Below, piece by piece: positions 26,282 through 36,273 of a stretch of 64,000 bases of DNA; positions within the stretch are counted from its first letter, which is position 1; each line of letters begins with the position of its first letter. Source of the stretch: Thauera sp. (lineage in GTDB: Bacteria > Pseudomonadota > Gammaproteobacteria > Burkholderiales > Rhodocyclaceae); assembly GCA_024235615.1 (NCBI GenBank), contig JACKMB010000010.1:1-64000 (forward strand), written 5' to 3'. The notes under the pieces were generated by a model. That model saw nothing but the letters and a program-made list of their open reading frames with translations. It ran no database searches and was not told the origin of the DNA. The translations under genes were made by a program, and so were the position numbers.

Positions 26282-27198
26282 CCGCGCGCGGGGAACAGCC
26301 CCGCGGGTTTCAGCGTCAGCACCGCTGCCATCAGCACGTACATGGCGATGCCGGCCAGGGCCGGGCCGAGATCGGCCGCGACCGAGGGCGGCAGCACCGC
26401 GCGCAGCGCAGGTGGCAGGAAGGCGCGCCCGGCGGTATCGACCATCCCCACCAGCAGCGCGGCCACGAAGGCACCGCGCACCGAGCCGATGCCGCCGATC
26501 ACGATCACCACCAGCGCCGGGATCAGGATCGCCTCGCCCATGCCGATCTGCACCGCGCTGATCGGCGCCATCAGCGCCCCGGCCAGCGCCGCGAGCGCCG
26601 CGCCGAGCGCGAACACGAAGGCGAACACCCCGCCCACGCGCACGCCCATGTGCTCCGCCATCTGCCGGTTCGAGGCGCCGGCGCGCACCAGCATGCCGAC
26701 GCGGGTCTTGTTCACCAGCAGGTAGAGCCCGAGCGCCACCGCCAGCCCGGCACCGATCAGCAGCAGGCGGTAGGACGGATAGGGCAGGCCCTGGAAGAGA
26801 TCGACCGGCCCGGCCAGCGCCGCCGGGGTCGAGGCGAGCAGCGGTGCCACGCCCCAGATCGCCTTCACCGCGTCGTCGGCGATCAGGATGATGCCGAAGG
26901 TGGCGAGCACCTGGACGAGGTGGTCGCGCCGGTACAGCCGGCGGATGACGACGAACTCCACGACCGCCGCGATCGCCACCGTCACCCCCACCGCGACCGC
27001 CACCGCAAGCACGAACGCCCCGCTCGCCTCATGCACGCGCGCGGCGACGTAGGCGCCAGCCATGTAGAGCGAGCCGTGGGCGAGGTTCATGGTGTCCATG
27101 ATGCCGAACACGAGCGTGAGCCCGGCCGCGATCAGGAACAGCATGAGCCCGTAGCCCAGGCCGTTGAGCAGTTGCTCGAAGACGAAGATGGCATCCAT
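26278..27198 (-). CDS. livH: Branched-chain amino acid-type ABC transporter permease (LivH)
   Basis: 306-residue permease starting at ATG 27198. LivH features: LLNGLGYGLMLFLIAAGLTL, FGIMDTMNLAHGSLYMAGAY, ASNRQMAEHMGVRV and LIPALVVIVIGGIGSVRGAF. About eight transmembrane segments. It is separated from the upstream binding-protein gene by a 153-base gap holding a REP-like pair, unlike the tight overlaps in the rest of the operon. Confidence 0.9.
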   Translation of the reverse strand: MDAIFVFEQLLNGLGYGLMLFLIAAGLTLVFGIMDTMNLAHGSLYMAGAYVAARVHEASGAFVLAVAVAVGVTVAIAAVVEFVVIRRLYRRDHLVQVLATFGIILIADDAVKAIWGVAPLLASTPAALAGPVDLFQGLPYPSYRLLLIGAGLAVALGLYLLVNKTRVGMLVRAGASNRQMAEHMGVRVGGVFAFVFALGAALAALAGALMAPISAVQIGMGEAILIPALVVIVIGGIGSVRGAFVAALLVGMVDTAGRAFLPPALRAVLPPSVAADLGPALAGIAMYVLMAAVLTLKPAGLFPARG

Positions 27199-27239
27199 CG
27201 GCTTATCCGGAGTTCAGGTCCGCCGCCGAGCGCCCCCCT

Positions 27240-27331
27240 GCAGGAGCGCCGGCAGGCGCGAAAGCGGCGGTGCCAATCTGCACCCGCGTCGATCGCCCAC
27301 GGAGCGTCTTCACGGCTGCCGCCGCTCCTGC
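27240..27331. repeat. REP-like pair inside the liv operon
   Basis: Class B direct element at 27240-27262 and class A inverted element at 27309-27331, between the binding-protein gene and livH. Such a stem-forming pair could stabilise the upstream message or attenuate the permease genes (inference). Confidence 0.9.
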
Positions 27332-27351
27332 ACGGGGTCGGCCCGGCGTTC

Positions 27352-28518
27352 TCACATCTTGCACGCACCCACGTAAGCGTCCTGGTGCTTCTCCAGCGTC
27401 GTGCCGACCAGCTTGTTGGTGATGCGGCCCTCGGCGTCCTTGCCGACCTCGCGCAGGTAGTAGTTCTGCACCGGGAAGTTGTTGGCACCGTACTGGAACT
27501 CGCCGCGCAGCGACTTGAAGCTCGGGTTCTTCAGCGCCTTCAGCACCGCCTCGCGGTCCTCGATCTTGCCGCCGACGTCGCGCACGGCCGCGTCCATCGC
27601 CATCAGCGTGTCGTAGGCCATCGCTGCATACACCGACGGGTAGCGCCCGGCGTACTTCTGGCGGAAGGCAGCGACGAACTCGGTATTCGCGGGGTTCTGC
27701 AGGTCGTGCGTCCAGTGCGCGGTGTTGAGCACGCCGAGCATCGGCTCGCCCACCGCCTGGATCACGTCCTCGTCGGCCGAGAAGCCGGGGGCGATCAGCG
27801 GGATGTCCTTGAGCCCGCCACCGACGAACTGCTTGACGAAGTTGATCCCCATCGCGCCGGGCAGGAAGAAGAACACCGCGTCCGGCTTGGCGGCGCGGAT
27901 CTGCGCGATCTCGGCGGCGTAGTCGATCTGGCCGAGCTTGGTGTAGATCTCGTCCTTCACGCCGCCCTTGTACAGCCGCTTGAAGCCGTTGAGGTGATCC
28001 TTGCCCGCCGGGTAGTTGGGCGCGATCAGCACGACGTTCCGGTAGCCCTTCTCGTTGGCGACCTTGCCGGCGGCCTCGTCGTAGGTGTCGTTCTGGTACT
28101 GCGCGAAGAAGTACGGGTTGCACTTCTCGCCGGCGTAGGCGCTCGGGCCCGGGTTGGCCGACAGGTAGGGCACCTTGGCGGCGAACAGCGCGGGGCCGAC
28201 GGCGAGCGCGGCGTTGGAGCCGATCGGGCCGGTGAAGAAGTGGATGCCGTCGCGCTGCAGGAAGCGGGCCACGAGCTGATTGGCCTGCTCGGGGTTGCCG
28301 CCAAAGTCGTTGCGGATGAACTCCGCCGGCTGGCCGCCGAGCTTGCCGCCGAGCTTCTCGATCGCCAGCTCGAAGCCGTCGCGCGCCTCGGCGCCGAGCG
28401 CGGAGAACGGCCCGGAGAGGTCGAGCGCGATGCCGACCTTGATGTCGGCGGCGTGGACATTGAGGGCGGCAACGCCGCACAGGGCGAGCGCGACGGACAG
28501 CTTCTTCATCTGCAGCAT
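27352..28518 (-). CDS. ABC transporter periplasmic substrate-binding protein (LivK/Peripla_BP_6 type)
   Basis: 388 residues from ATG 28518 with GGAG upstream. Signal peptide KKLSVALALCGVAALNVHA ahead of ADIKVGIALDLSGPFSALG, the standard opening of the mature domain. Later motifs: FRQKYAGRYPSVYAAMAYDTL and FTGPIGSNAALAVGPALF of the type I periplasmic fold. It delivers substrate to LivHM. Family members bind branched-chain amino acids, amides or aromatic compounds; specificity cannot be read here. First gene of the operon. Confidence 0.9.
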   Translation of the reverse strand: MLQMKKLSVALALCGVAALNVHAADIKVGIALDLSGPFSALGAEARDGFELAIEKLGGKLGGQPAEFIRNDFGGNPEQANQLVARFLQRDGIHFFTGPIGSNAALAVGPALFAAKVPYLSANPGPSAYAGEKCNPYFFAQYQNDTYDEAAGKVANEKGYRNVVLIAPNYPAGKDHLNGFKRLYKGGVKDEIYTKLGQIDYAAEIAQIRAAKPDAVFFFLPGAMGINFVKQFVGGGLKDIPLIAPGFSADEDVIQAVGEPMLGVLNTAHWTHDLQNPANTEFVAAFRQKYAGRYPSVYAAMAYDTLMAMDAAVRDVGGKIEDREAVLKALKNPSFKSLRGEFQYGANNFPVQNYYLREVGKDAEGRITNKLVGTTLEKHQDAYVGACKM

Positions 28519-28717
28519 GGGGGTCTCCTCGATTGGTCTCTTTGCCGCCCGCAGCGCCGGCGCGCGAGCGCCGCGCCGCGCGCGAAGGCCGCCGATTCTA
28601 CCCCAGCCCGGCCGCGACTCGCGCCGCCCGTCGGCGCCGCTGCTGTATGAAACCGCAGGCCGCATGCGTGCGGCCTGATAGACTTGCACATCCGCATTTC
28701 CCACGCATCCCCGCCCC

Positions 28718-29317
28718 ATGATCGGACGCATCACCGGCACCCTGCTGGAAAAGAACCCGCCGCAGATCCTCATCGACGTGCACGGCGTCGGCTACGAGAT
28801 CGACGTGCCGATGAGCACCTTCTACAACCTGCCCGCCACCGGCGGCGCGGTAAGCCTGCACACGCACTTCGTGGTGCGCGAGGACGGCCACTTCCTGTTC
28901 GGCTTCGCCACCGACGAGGAGCGCGCCACCTTCCGCCAGTTGCTCAAGGTGTCGGGCGTGGGCGCGCGCATGGCGCTGGCGGTGCTGTCCGGCCTGTCGG
29001 TCAATGACCTCGCCCAGGCGGTGGCGCTGCAGGAGGCGGGGCGGCTGGTGAAGATCCCCGGCATCGGCAAGAAGACCGCCGAGCGCCTGCTTCTCGAGCT
29101 GCGCGACAAGCTCGGCAAGGCGCTGCCCAGCATGACGGGCGTGCGCCTGGCCGCGGCGCCCGGCGCCGCCCCGGATGCGAAGAGCGACATTCTCAACGCG
29201 CTGCTCGCGCTCGGCTACAACGAGCGCGAGGCGCTCGCGGCGATGAAGGGCCTGGCGGAGGACGTCGGCGTATCGGACGGCATCCGCCAGGCCTTGAAGG
29301 CGCTGTCGAAGGGCTGA
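28718..29317 (+). CDS. ruvA: Holliday junction branch migration complex subunit RuvA
   Basis: 199-residue tetrameric Holliday-junction binding protein. N-terminal OB fold [20 protein letters not shown] and [11 protein letters not shown]; helix-hairpin-helix motifs [15 protein letters not shown] and [21 protein letters not shown]-terminal domain III ([20 protein letters not shown]) that contacts RuvB. It precedes ruvB by 20 bases. The expected partner ruvC is not here but 30 kb away at 58744. Confidence 0.96.
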   Translation: MIGRITGTLLEKNPPQILIDVHGVGYEIDVPMSTFYNLPATGGAVSLHTHFVVREDGHFLFGFATDEERATFRQLLKVSGVGARMALAVLSGLSVNDLAQAVALQEAGRLVKIPGIGKKTAERLLLELRDKLGKALPSMTGVRLAAAPGAAPDAKSDILNALLALGYNEREALAAMKGLAEDVGVSDGIRQALKALSKG

Positions 29318-29337
29318 ACGGAGGCTGAGGCGCAGAC

Positions 29338-30393
<1,056 letters not shown>

Positions 30394-30408
30394 GCCACGG
30401 GGCCGGCG

Positions 30409-30759
30409 ATGCGCTCGCTGCAGGTGGTGATGCTGATGCTGTGCGTGCTGGGCGGGCTGTTCCTGCTCGTGCGCGCGCCCGAGTTCTTCCTGCCTGCGCA
30501 GTGGGACCCCTCGATCGGGCGCAGCTTCGATCCGCTCGCCTCGCGCCTGCTCGGCGCCGGGCTGCTGGCGCTCGCCGCGGCCGGCGCGGGCTACATCCAT
30601 GCGATGTATTACACGATGCCGCGCCGGCTGCCCGGCCCGGCGGCGCAACGTCGCCATTTCGCCCTGCTGCTCGCCGCCCTGGTGCTGATCGGCGCGGCGC
30701 TGGCGCGCGCCGAGCCGGGTCCGAATCCGGAGTATCGCCCGCCGCGACACACCCGGTAG
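30409..30759 (+). CDS. Small membrane protein of unknown function
   Basis: 116 residues with three hydrophobic segments (MLMLCVLGGLFLLV, LLGAGLLALAAAGAGYI, FALLLAALVLIGAALA). No family recognised. It follows ruvB by 15 bases and probably shares its transcript. The last codons (PPRHTR and the TAG stop) are identical to the spacer and first bases of the 140-bp repeat unit downstream (compare 31022-31039), so the repeat array begins inside the coding sequence and supplies the stop. Confidence 0.6.
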   Translation: MRSLQVVMLMLCVLGGLFLLVRAPEFFLPAQWDPSIGRSFDPLASRLLGAGLLALAAAGAGYIHAMYYTMPRRLPGPAAQRRHFALLLAALVLIGAALARAEPGPNPEYRPPRHTR

Positions 30760-32150
30760 GAGCGGCGGCAGCCGCGAAGACGGCGGTCCGGCGAGCGCGC
30801 CGCCCATCTCGTGCGCCGTGGATCGCGCCTGCCGGCGCTCCTACATGAACCGCCCTTTCCGCAGCGGCGCCGCGACATCCGCCGCGACACGCCCTGTAGG
30901 AGCGGCGGCGGCCGCGAAGACGGCGGTCCGGCGAGCGCGTCGCCCATCTCGTGCGCCGTGGATCGCGCCTGCCGGCGCTCCTACATGAACCGTCCTTTCC
31001 GCAACGACGCCGCGACATCCGCCGCGACACACCCGGTAGGAGCGGCGGCAGCCGCGAAGACGGCGGTCCGGCGAGCGCGTCGCCCATCTCGTGCGCCGTG
31101 GATCGCGCCTGCCGGCGCTCCTACATGAACCGTCCTTTCCGCAGCGACGCCGCGACATCCGCCGCGACACGCCTTGTAGGAGCGGCGGCAGCCGCGAAGA
31201 CGGCGGTCCGGCGAGCGCGTCGCCCATCTCGTGCGCCGTGGATCGCGCCTGCCGGCGCTCCTACATGAACCAAGCTTTCCGCAGCGACGCCGCGACATCC
31301 GCCGCGACACGCCCTGTAGGAGCGGCGGCAGCCGCGAAGACGGCGGTCCGGCGAGCGCGTCGCCCATCTCGTGCGCCGTGGATCGCGCCTGCCGGCGCTC
31401 CTACATGAACCGCCCTTTCCGCAGCGGCGCCGCGACATCCGCCGCGACACGTCTTGTAGGAGCGGCGGCAGCCGCGAAGACGGCGGTCCGGCGAGCGCGT
31501 CGCCCATCTCGTGCGCCGTGGATCGCGCCTGCCCGCGCTCCTACATGAACCAAGCTTTCCGAAGCGACGCCGCGACATCCGCCGCGACACGCCCTGCAGG
31601 AGCGGCGGCAGCCGCGAAGACGGCGGTCCGGCGAGCGCGTCGCCCATCTCGTGCACCGCGGTTCGCGCCTGCCGGCGCTCCTACATGAACCGCCCTTTCC
31701 GCAGCGACGCCGCGACAAGCCCTGTAGGAGCGGCGGCAGCCGCGAAGACGGCGGTCCGGCAAGCGCGTCGCCCATTCCGTGCGCCGCGGTTCGCGCCGGC
31801 CGGCGCTCCTACATGAACCGCCCTTTCCGCAGCGACGCCGCGACATCCGCCGCGACACGCCCTGTAGGAGCGGCGGCAGCCGCGAAGACGGCGGTCCGGC
31901 GAGCGCGTCGCCCATCTCGTGCGCCGTGGATCGCGCCTGCCGGCGCTCCTACATGAACCGTCCTTTCCGCAGCGACGCCGCGACATCCGCCGCGACACGC
32001 CTTGTAGGAGCGGCGGCAGCCGCGAAGACGGCGGTCCGGCAAGCGCGTCGCCCATCTCGTGCCGTGGATCGCGCCTGCCGGCGCTCCTACATGAACCGTC
32101 CTTTCCGCAGCGACGCCGCAACACGACCTGTAGGGGCGTCGCCGCGCTCA
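30741..32150. repeat. Tandem array of a 140-bp BIME-like unit, ten copies
   Basis: Class A elements in direct orientation begin at 30756, 30896, 31036, 31176, 31316, 31456, 31596, 31724, 31864 and 32004; a truncated remnant is at 32130. Spacing is exactly 140 except one of 128 bases, where 12 bases of the spacer are missing. In every unit an inverted class B element follows about 70 bases later, ending in CTCCTAC, then a spacer beginning ATGAACC. Copies differ by scattered single bases. All frames are open through much of the array, but a 140-base period is not a multiple of three, so a protein is unlikely. Confidence 0.95.
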
Positions 32151-32696
32151 GGCGGGCTTTTCTTCGAGCAGGGTGCGGACGTGGTCGGCGGTCTCGAGGA
32201 GCTCGCCGAGCGCACGCGAGCTGAGCATGGAGCCGAACTGCTCCAGCGCCGACTCGGTGATGAAAAGATGGCCGTTTTCCTCGCGGCAGATCCAACCGAG
32301 CTCGATCAGACGTCCGATCTTGCGCCGCACCGTCTCGCGCGGCAGGCCGGTGGCCGCGGCGATGGAGTAGGCGTTGCAGGGCTTGAGGCCGCAATCCGCC
32401 GGGCGACTGTCGCGCGGCACCGACGGTGTCGCGGTGATCGGGCGGGTGCTTTCGCGCCGCGCCACGCCGTTCTGCAAGGCGCCGATGTTGTGCAGCGCGA
32501 TCTCGCCGAGCAGGATGGGGAGCAGGATGTCGCGGTCGAAGTCCTCGAACCAGCGTCGCAGGCTGCGGATCTCGTGGCGCGCGAGCACCAGTGCGACCGC
32601 CTTGATCGTGCGGCGTGCCGAAACCGCTTCCTTGTGGTGGCTGGAATGCGTAAGGGATGCCGCATTCGGGTGTTCCGGGTGCGCTGTTGGGCTCAT
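32148..32696 (-). CDS. Predicted winged-helix DNA-binding protein, family not recognised
   Basis: 182 residues. The C-terminal half reads as a helix-turn-helix with wing: SIAAATGLPRETVRRKIGRL followed by IELGWICREENGHLFIT, as in MarR- or GntR-like regulators. The N-terminal half (RRWFEDFDRDILLPILLGEI) is helical and may bind a partner. The stop abuts the end of the repeat array. No Shine-Dalgarno sequence is obvious at the ATG. The AT-rich 140 bases upstream (32697-32837) are likely its promoter region. Function unknown. Confidence 0.6.
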   Translation of the reverse strand: MSPTAHPEHPNAASLTHSSHHKEAVSARRTIKAVALVLARHEIRSLRRWFEDFDRDILLPILLGEIALHNIGALQNGVARRESTRPITATPSVPRDSRPADCGLKPCNAYSIAAATGLPRETVRRKIGRLIELGWICREENGHLFITESALEQFGSMLSSRALGELLETADHVRTLLEEKPA

Positions 32697-32837
32697 TGGG
32701 CTTGAATGGCGCGCTCCACTCTTTTATCGATTCCGGGAGTTCGCGGCTTTTTTTAGAAAATTATTAAATTAACAGACGCCATGAGCATAGCCCAAGCCAA
32801 ATTCGGGTCGTGCTCGCCGCGGTGGCGAGTACGCGCG

Positions 32838-33752
32838 TCACTTGCGCGCGCGCGGATGAGCCGCGTCGTACACGGCAGCCAGGTGCTGGAAGTCGAGGTG
32901 GGTGTAGATCTGCGTGCTGCGGATGCTGGCGTGGCCGAGCAGTTCCTGCACGGCGCGGAGATCTCCGCTCGATTGCAGCAGATGGCTGGCGAAACTGTGC
33001 CGGAGCATGTGCGGATGCACATGCACGCCGAGGCCGAGCGCCTGCGCGCGCGTGCTCAGCCGGCTGGCGATGCCACGGGTGCTGAGTCGGTGGCCGTCGC
33101 GGGTCACGAACAGCGCATTCTCGCCCGCCGCGGCGAGGCTGGCGCGCAGCTGCAGCCAATGGCGCAAGGCGTCGACCGCCTTGCTGCCCACCGGTACGGT
33201 GCGCTGGCGCTGGCGTTTGCCGGTGACGGTGACGAGCCCCTCGGCGAGGTCGAGCCCGGCATCGACGTCGATTCCGGCGAGTTCCGCAACCCGAAGTCCT
33301 GACGAATAAAAAAGCTCGAACATCGCAATATCACGAATTTCGAGCAGATTTTGCGGTTCCGGATCGAGCAGCGCGTTGGCCTGCTCGGGCGAGAGCACGC
33401 GCGGCAGCGTGGAAGGCGACTTCGGCGGGCGGATGCCGAGCGCCGGATTGGCACGCACGCCATCCTCGCGCACGAGCCAGCGGTAGAAGCCCCGCCACGC
33501 CGACAGATGGCGTGCGATCGAGCGCCCCTGCTGGCCCTCGCCGTGCAGGCGGGCGACGAAGCGGCGGATGTCCGCGGGCTGGAGACTCTCCGGCGGACGC
33601 TCCTCGGCGAGGCGCAGCAAGGCCTGCAGCCCGGCACGGTACGCGGTCAGGGTCAGCGGCGAGACGCGGCGCTGGGTCGCGAGCCAGTCCAGCCAGGCCT
33701 GCATGCGCTCGGGCAGCGCGGCTGGCGCTTCCGCAGACCGGCGCGAGCCCAT
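32838..33752 (-). CDS. xerC: Tyrosine recombinase XerC
   Basis: 304-residue recombinase that resolves chromosome dimers at dif with XerD. Start at ATG 33752; the frame further upstream runs into the DUF484 gene. N-terminal SAM-like domain (LDWLATQRRVSPLTLTAYRA), catalytic domain with Arg in SSGLRVAELAGIDV, HPHMLRHSFASHLLQ, LLGHASIRSTQIYTH with the nucleophile Tyr. Order DUF484-xerC with dapF nearby is the conserved proteobacterial arrangement, which supports XerC rather than a mobile integrase. Confidence 0.95.
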   Translation of the reverse strand: MGSRRSAEAPAALPERMQAWLDWLATQRRVSPLTLTAYRAGLQALLRLAEERPPESLQPADIRRFVARLHGEGQQGRSIARHLSAWRGFYRWLVREDGVRANPALGIRPPKSPSTLPRVLSPEQANALLDPEPQNLLEIRDIAMFELFYSSGLRVAELAGIDVDAGLDLAEGLVTVTGKRQRQRTVPVGSKAVDALRHWLQLRASLAAAGENALFVTRDGHRLSTRGIASRLSTRAQALGLGVHVHPHMLRHSFASHLLQSSGDLRAVQELLGHASIRSTQIYTHLDFQHLAAVYDAAHPRARK

Positions 33753-33756
33753 CGAT

Positions 33757-34413
33757 TCAGCCCGCGCGTGCCGCCAGCGCCGCGGCGGCGAGGTCGGCGA
33801 TGCGGCCGAGGTAGAGCGTTCCCATGCCGGCGTAGAAGCGCTCGGCCTCGGCGCTGCCGAGCGCGAGTAGCCCGATGCAGTCGCCGCCGACACGCAGCGG
33901 CATCAGCGCGAGCGAACGGATGTGCGGCGCGGCCTCGCCGAACCAGCTCGTCATCTCGATGCTCTCGGGCGCCCCGCACCAGGGGTGGCGCAGGTTCTCG
34001 ACCTGGCGACGCGCCGCCTCGCCGACGCCGAAGGCCTCGGAGTGCACCACCCCGCCCGCGGCCTCGCCCCACAACTTGAGGCTGACGTACGGGACGGCGA
34101 AGTCGTCGCGCAGGCTGTCGACCAGGCCCTGGCGCACCACGGCGGCCGAGCCCGCCTGCAACAGCACGACCGACAGGCGGTGCACCTTGGTGCTGATGTC
34201 GTCGTTCTCCTCGCCGAAGCGGATCAGCTCGGCGAGCTTGAGCTCGAGCGCGCGAATCTTGTCGCGCAGCGCATGCAGCTGGCGCTCGGCGAGCGAGATC
34301 GCCTGGCCGCCATGCTGCGGGTGCGGCACGGTGAGCTCGCTGAAGAGCTCATGATGCTGGTTGAGGAAATCGGGGTGTTCGCGCAGGTAGCGCGCGACGT
34401 CTTCGGCGTTCAT
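33757..34413 (-). CDS. DUF484 family protein
   Basis: 218 residues from ATG 34413 with GGAGAAG upstream. Opening DVARYLREHPDFLNQHHELF and LTVPHPQHGGQAISLAERQ are the DUF484 signature, followed by a coiled coil and a GAF-like region (LALMPLRVGGDCIGLLALGS). Function unknown; it lies four bases from xerC, as in many proteobacteria. Confidence 0.9.
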   Translation of the reverse strand: MNAEDVARYLREHPDFLNQHHELFSELTVPHPQHGGQAISLAERQLHALRDKIRALELKLAELIRFGEENDDISTKVHRLSVVLLQAGSAAVVRQGLVDSLRDDFAVPYVSLKLWGEAAGGVVHSEAFGVGEAARRQVENLRHPWCGAPESIEMTSWFGEAAPHIRSLALMPLRVGGDCIGLLALGSAEAERFYAGMGTLYLGRIADLAAAALAARAG

Positions 34414-34549
34414 CGATGCTTCTCCAGACGGGGCGCCGAGCGCCCCGCGTCGATCGTTCGTGGATGGCCGCCGCATCCGGCGGTCGGCCGCAAGCGGGCC
34501 AGCACGATGCCGCACAGGCGCATCGCGTCCGGCCCGGCGAGATCCGGGC

Positions 34550-35383
34550 TCAGGCGAGCTCCATCTCGCCCTCGAAAACCGTCACCGCCGGCCCGGTCAT
34601 GCGCACCGGCGTGCCCGGGCCGTCCCAGGCGATCTCCAGTTCGCCGCCGCGGGTGTGCACCCGCACCGGCGTCTCCAGCAGGCCGCGCAGGATCCCCGCG
34701 ACCACCGCCGCGCAGGCGCCGGTGCCGCAGGCCAGGGTCTCGCCAGCGCCGCGCTCGAACACGCGCAGGCGCACCTCGTGCGCATCGACCACCTGCAGGA
34801 AGCCGGCATTGACCCGCGCCGGGAAGCGCGCATGGCGCTCGATCGCCGCGCCCTGGTCGCGGACCGGCGCGGCATCGACGTCGGCCACGACCTGCACCGC
34901 GTGCGGGTTGCCCATCGACACCACGGTGATCGCCACCGTGTCGGGACCCACCTGCAGCGGCTGCACCACCGCATCCGAGTCGGACACGAAGGGCACCTTC
35001 GCCGGCGCCAGTTCCGGCACGCCCATGTCCACCGTGACCAGCCCGTCCGCGCGCAGCCGCGGCGCGATGATCCCGGAGCGCGTCTCGACGCGGATCTCGG
35101 CCTTGTCGGTGAGCCCCCTGTCATGCACGAAGCGCACGAAGCAGCGCGCGCCGTTGCCGCACTGCTCGACCTCGCCGCCATCGGCGTTGAAAATGCGGTA
35201 GCGGAAATCGACGTCCGCGCCGCCGGCCGGCTCGACTACCAGCAACTGGTCGCAGCCGACACCGAAGTGGCGGTCGGCGATCGCCTTGACGCGCGCCGGC
35301 GTCAGGTCGACCGGCGCACGCGTGGCGTCGATGACGACGAAGTCGTTGCCCAGGCCGTGCATCTTGGTGAAGCGCAGTTTCAT
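34550..35383 (-). CDS. dapF: Diaminopimelate epimerase
   Basis: 277-residue epimerase interconverting LL- and meso-diaminopimelate for lysine and peptidoglycan. Start [19 protein letters not shown] at 35383. The catalytic cysteine pair is present in EQCGNGARC and [11 protein letters not shown]. Complete. It lies 17 bases downstream of an acyltransferase gene and 136 bases before the DUF484 gene. Confidence 0.96.
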   Translation of the reverse strand: MKLRFTKMHGLGNDFVVIDATRAPVDLTPARVKAIADRHFGVGCDQLLVVEPAGGADVDFRYRIFNADGGEVEQCGNGARCFVRFVHDRGLTDKAEIRVETRSGIIAPRLRADGLVTVDMGVPELAPAKVPFVSDSDAVVQPLQVGPDTVAITVVSMGNPHAVQVVADVDAAPVRDQGAAIERHARFPARVNAGFLQVVDAHEVRLRVFERGAGETLACGTGACAAVVAGILRGLLETPVRVHTRGGELEIAWDGPGTPVRMTGPAVTVFEGEMELA

Positions 35384-35400
35384 CTTGCTGTTCCAGTGTT

Positions 35401-36273
35401 TCAGTAGATCCGCGGCTCGCCCTCGGGGCGGGTCTTGAAGCGGCGGTGCACCCAGTAGTACTGCTCGGGCATGGTGCGGATCACGCCCTCCAGCCAGGCG
35501 TTCATGCGCAGGGTGTCGGCCTCGACGTCGTCCGAGGGGTAATCCGCCCAGGGCGCGCCGAGCTCCAGCACATAGCCGCCGCCTCCGGGCAGCATGCGCA
35601 CCACGCAGGGCACGACCGCCGCGTTGGCCAGCCGCGCCAGCCGCGGCAGGCCGGTGATGGTGGCCGCCGGCACGCCGAAGAAGGGCACGAAGATCGACTC
35701 CTTGCGGCCATAGTCGAGATCGGGCAGGTAGTAGAAGGGGCGGCCGGACTTCATCGCCTTGACGGTGGCGCGCACGCCGTCGTGGCGCGACAGCAGCAGC
35801 TGGTCGTTGAAGCGGCTGCGGCCGTGGTGCAGCCAGTGGTCGAAGACCTTGTCCTTCTGCGGCGAATACACGCTGACGAAGTCGCCCTCGAGCGTGAGCC
35901 GGGTGCCGGCCATGTCGAGGCCGAGGAAGTGCGGCGCCAGCAGCAGCACCGGGCGGCCCTCGGCGCGCAGGCGCTGCAGGTGCTCCAGTCCGTCGATGCG
36001 CACGGTGGCGCGCAGGCGCTCGGGGCCGGCCCACCACGCCAGGCCGCGCTCGAGCATGCTGCGTCCGATGAGTGCGAAGTTGCGCCGCGCCAACGCACGC
36101 CGTTCAGCCTCGGACAGCTCGGGAAAGCACAGCCGCAGGTTGGTCAGCGCGATCTTGCGGCGCGGCAGCACCACCCAGTACAGCAGCCAGCCGAAGCCGC
36201 TGCCGACGCGCGCGAGCGCGCCCAGCGGCAGCCAGTGCAGCAGCCAGATCAGACCGACGACGAGGCGGCTCAT
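35401..36273 (-). CDS. Late acyltransferase of lipid A synthesis (LpxL/HtrB family)
   Basis: 290-residue acyltransferase with an N-terminal membrane anchor ([18 protein letters not shown]). The HX4D motif is in [16 protein letters not shown], and [20 protein letters not shown] and [16 protein letters not shown] are typical. Adds a secondary acyl chain to lipid A on the cytoplasmic face. ATG overlaps the stop of the upstream paralog. Confidence 0.9.
   Translation of the reverse strand: MSRLVVGLIWLLHWLPLGALARVGSGFGWLLYWVVLPRRKIALTNLRLCFPELSEAERRALARRNFALIGRSMLERGLAWWAGPERLRATVRIDGLEHLQRLRAEGRPVLLLAPHFLGLDMAGTRLTLEGDFVSVYSPQKDKVFDHWLHHGRSRFNDQLLLSRHDGVRATVKAMKSGRPFYYLPDLDYGRKESIFVPFFGVPAATITGLPRLARLANAAVVPCVVRMLPGGGGYVLELGAPWADYPSDDVEADTLRMNAWLEGVIRTMPEQYYWVHRRFKTRPEGEPRIY

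Noticed and set aside
30811-32042. Series of overlapping 100-130-residue open frames on both strands
   Set aside because: They all lie in the 140-bp repeat array, restart at each copy because the period is not divisible by three, and have only Arg/Ala-rich translations.
30741-32150. CRISPR array
   Set aside because: The spacers are as conserved as the repeats, the unit is 140 bases, and there are no cas genes.
32838-33752. Mobile-element integrase next to the repeat array
   Set aside because: The recombinase is in the conserved DUF484-xerC context, so it is the housekeeping XerC.
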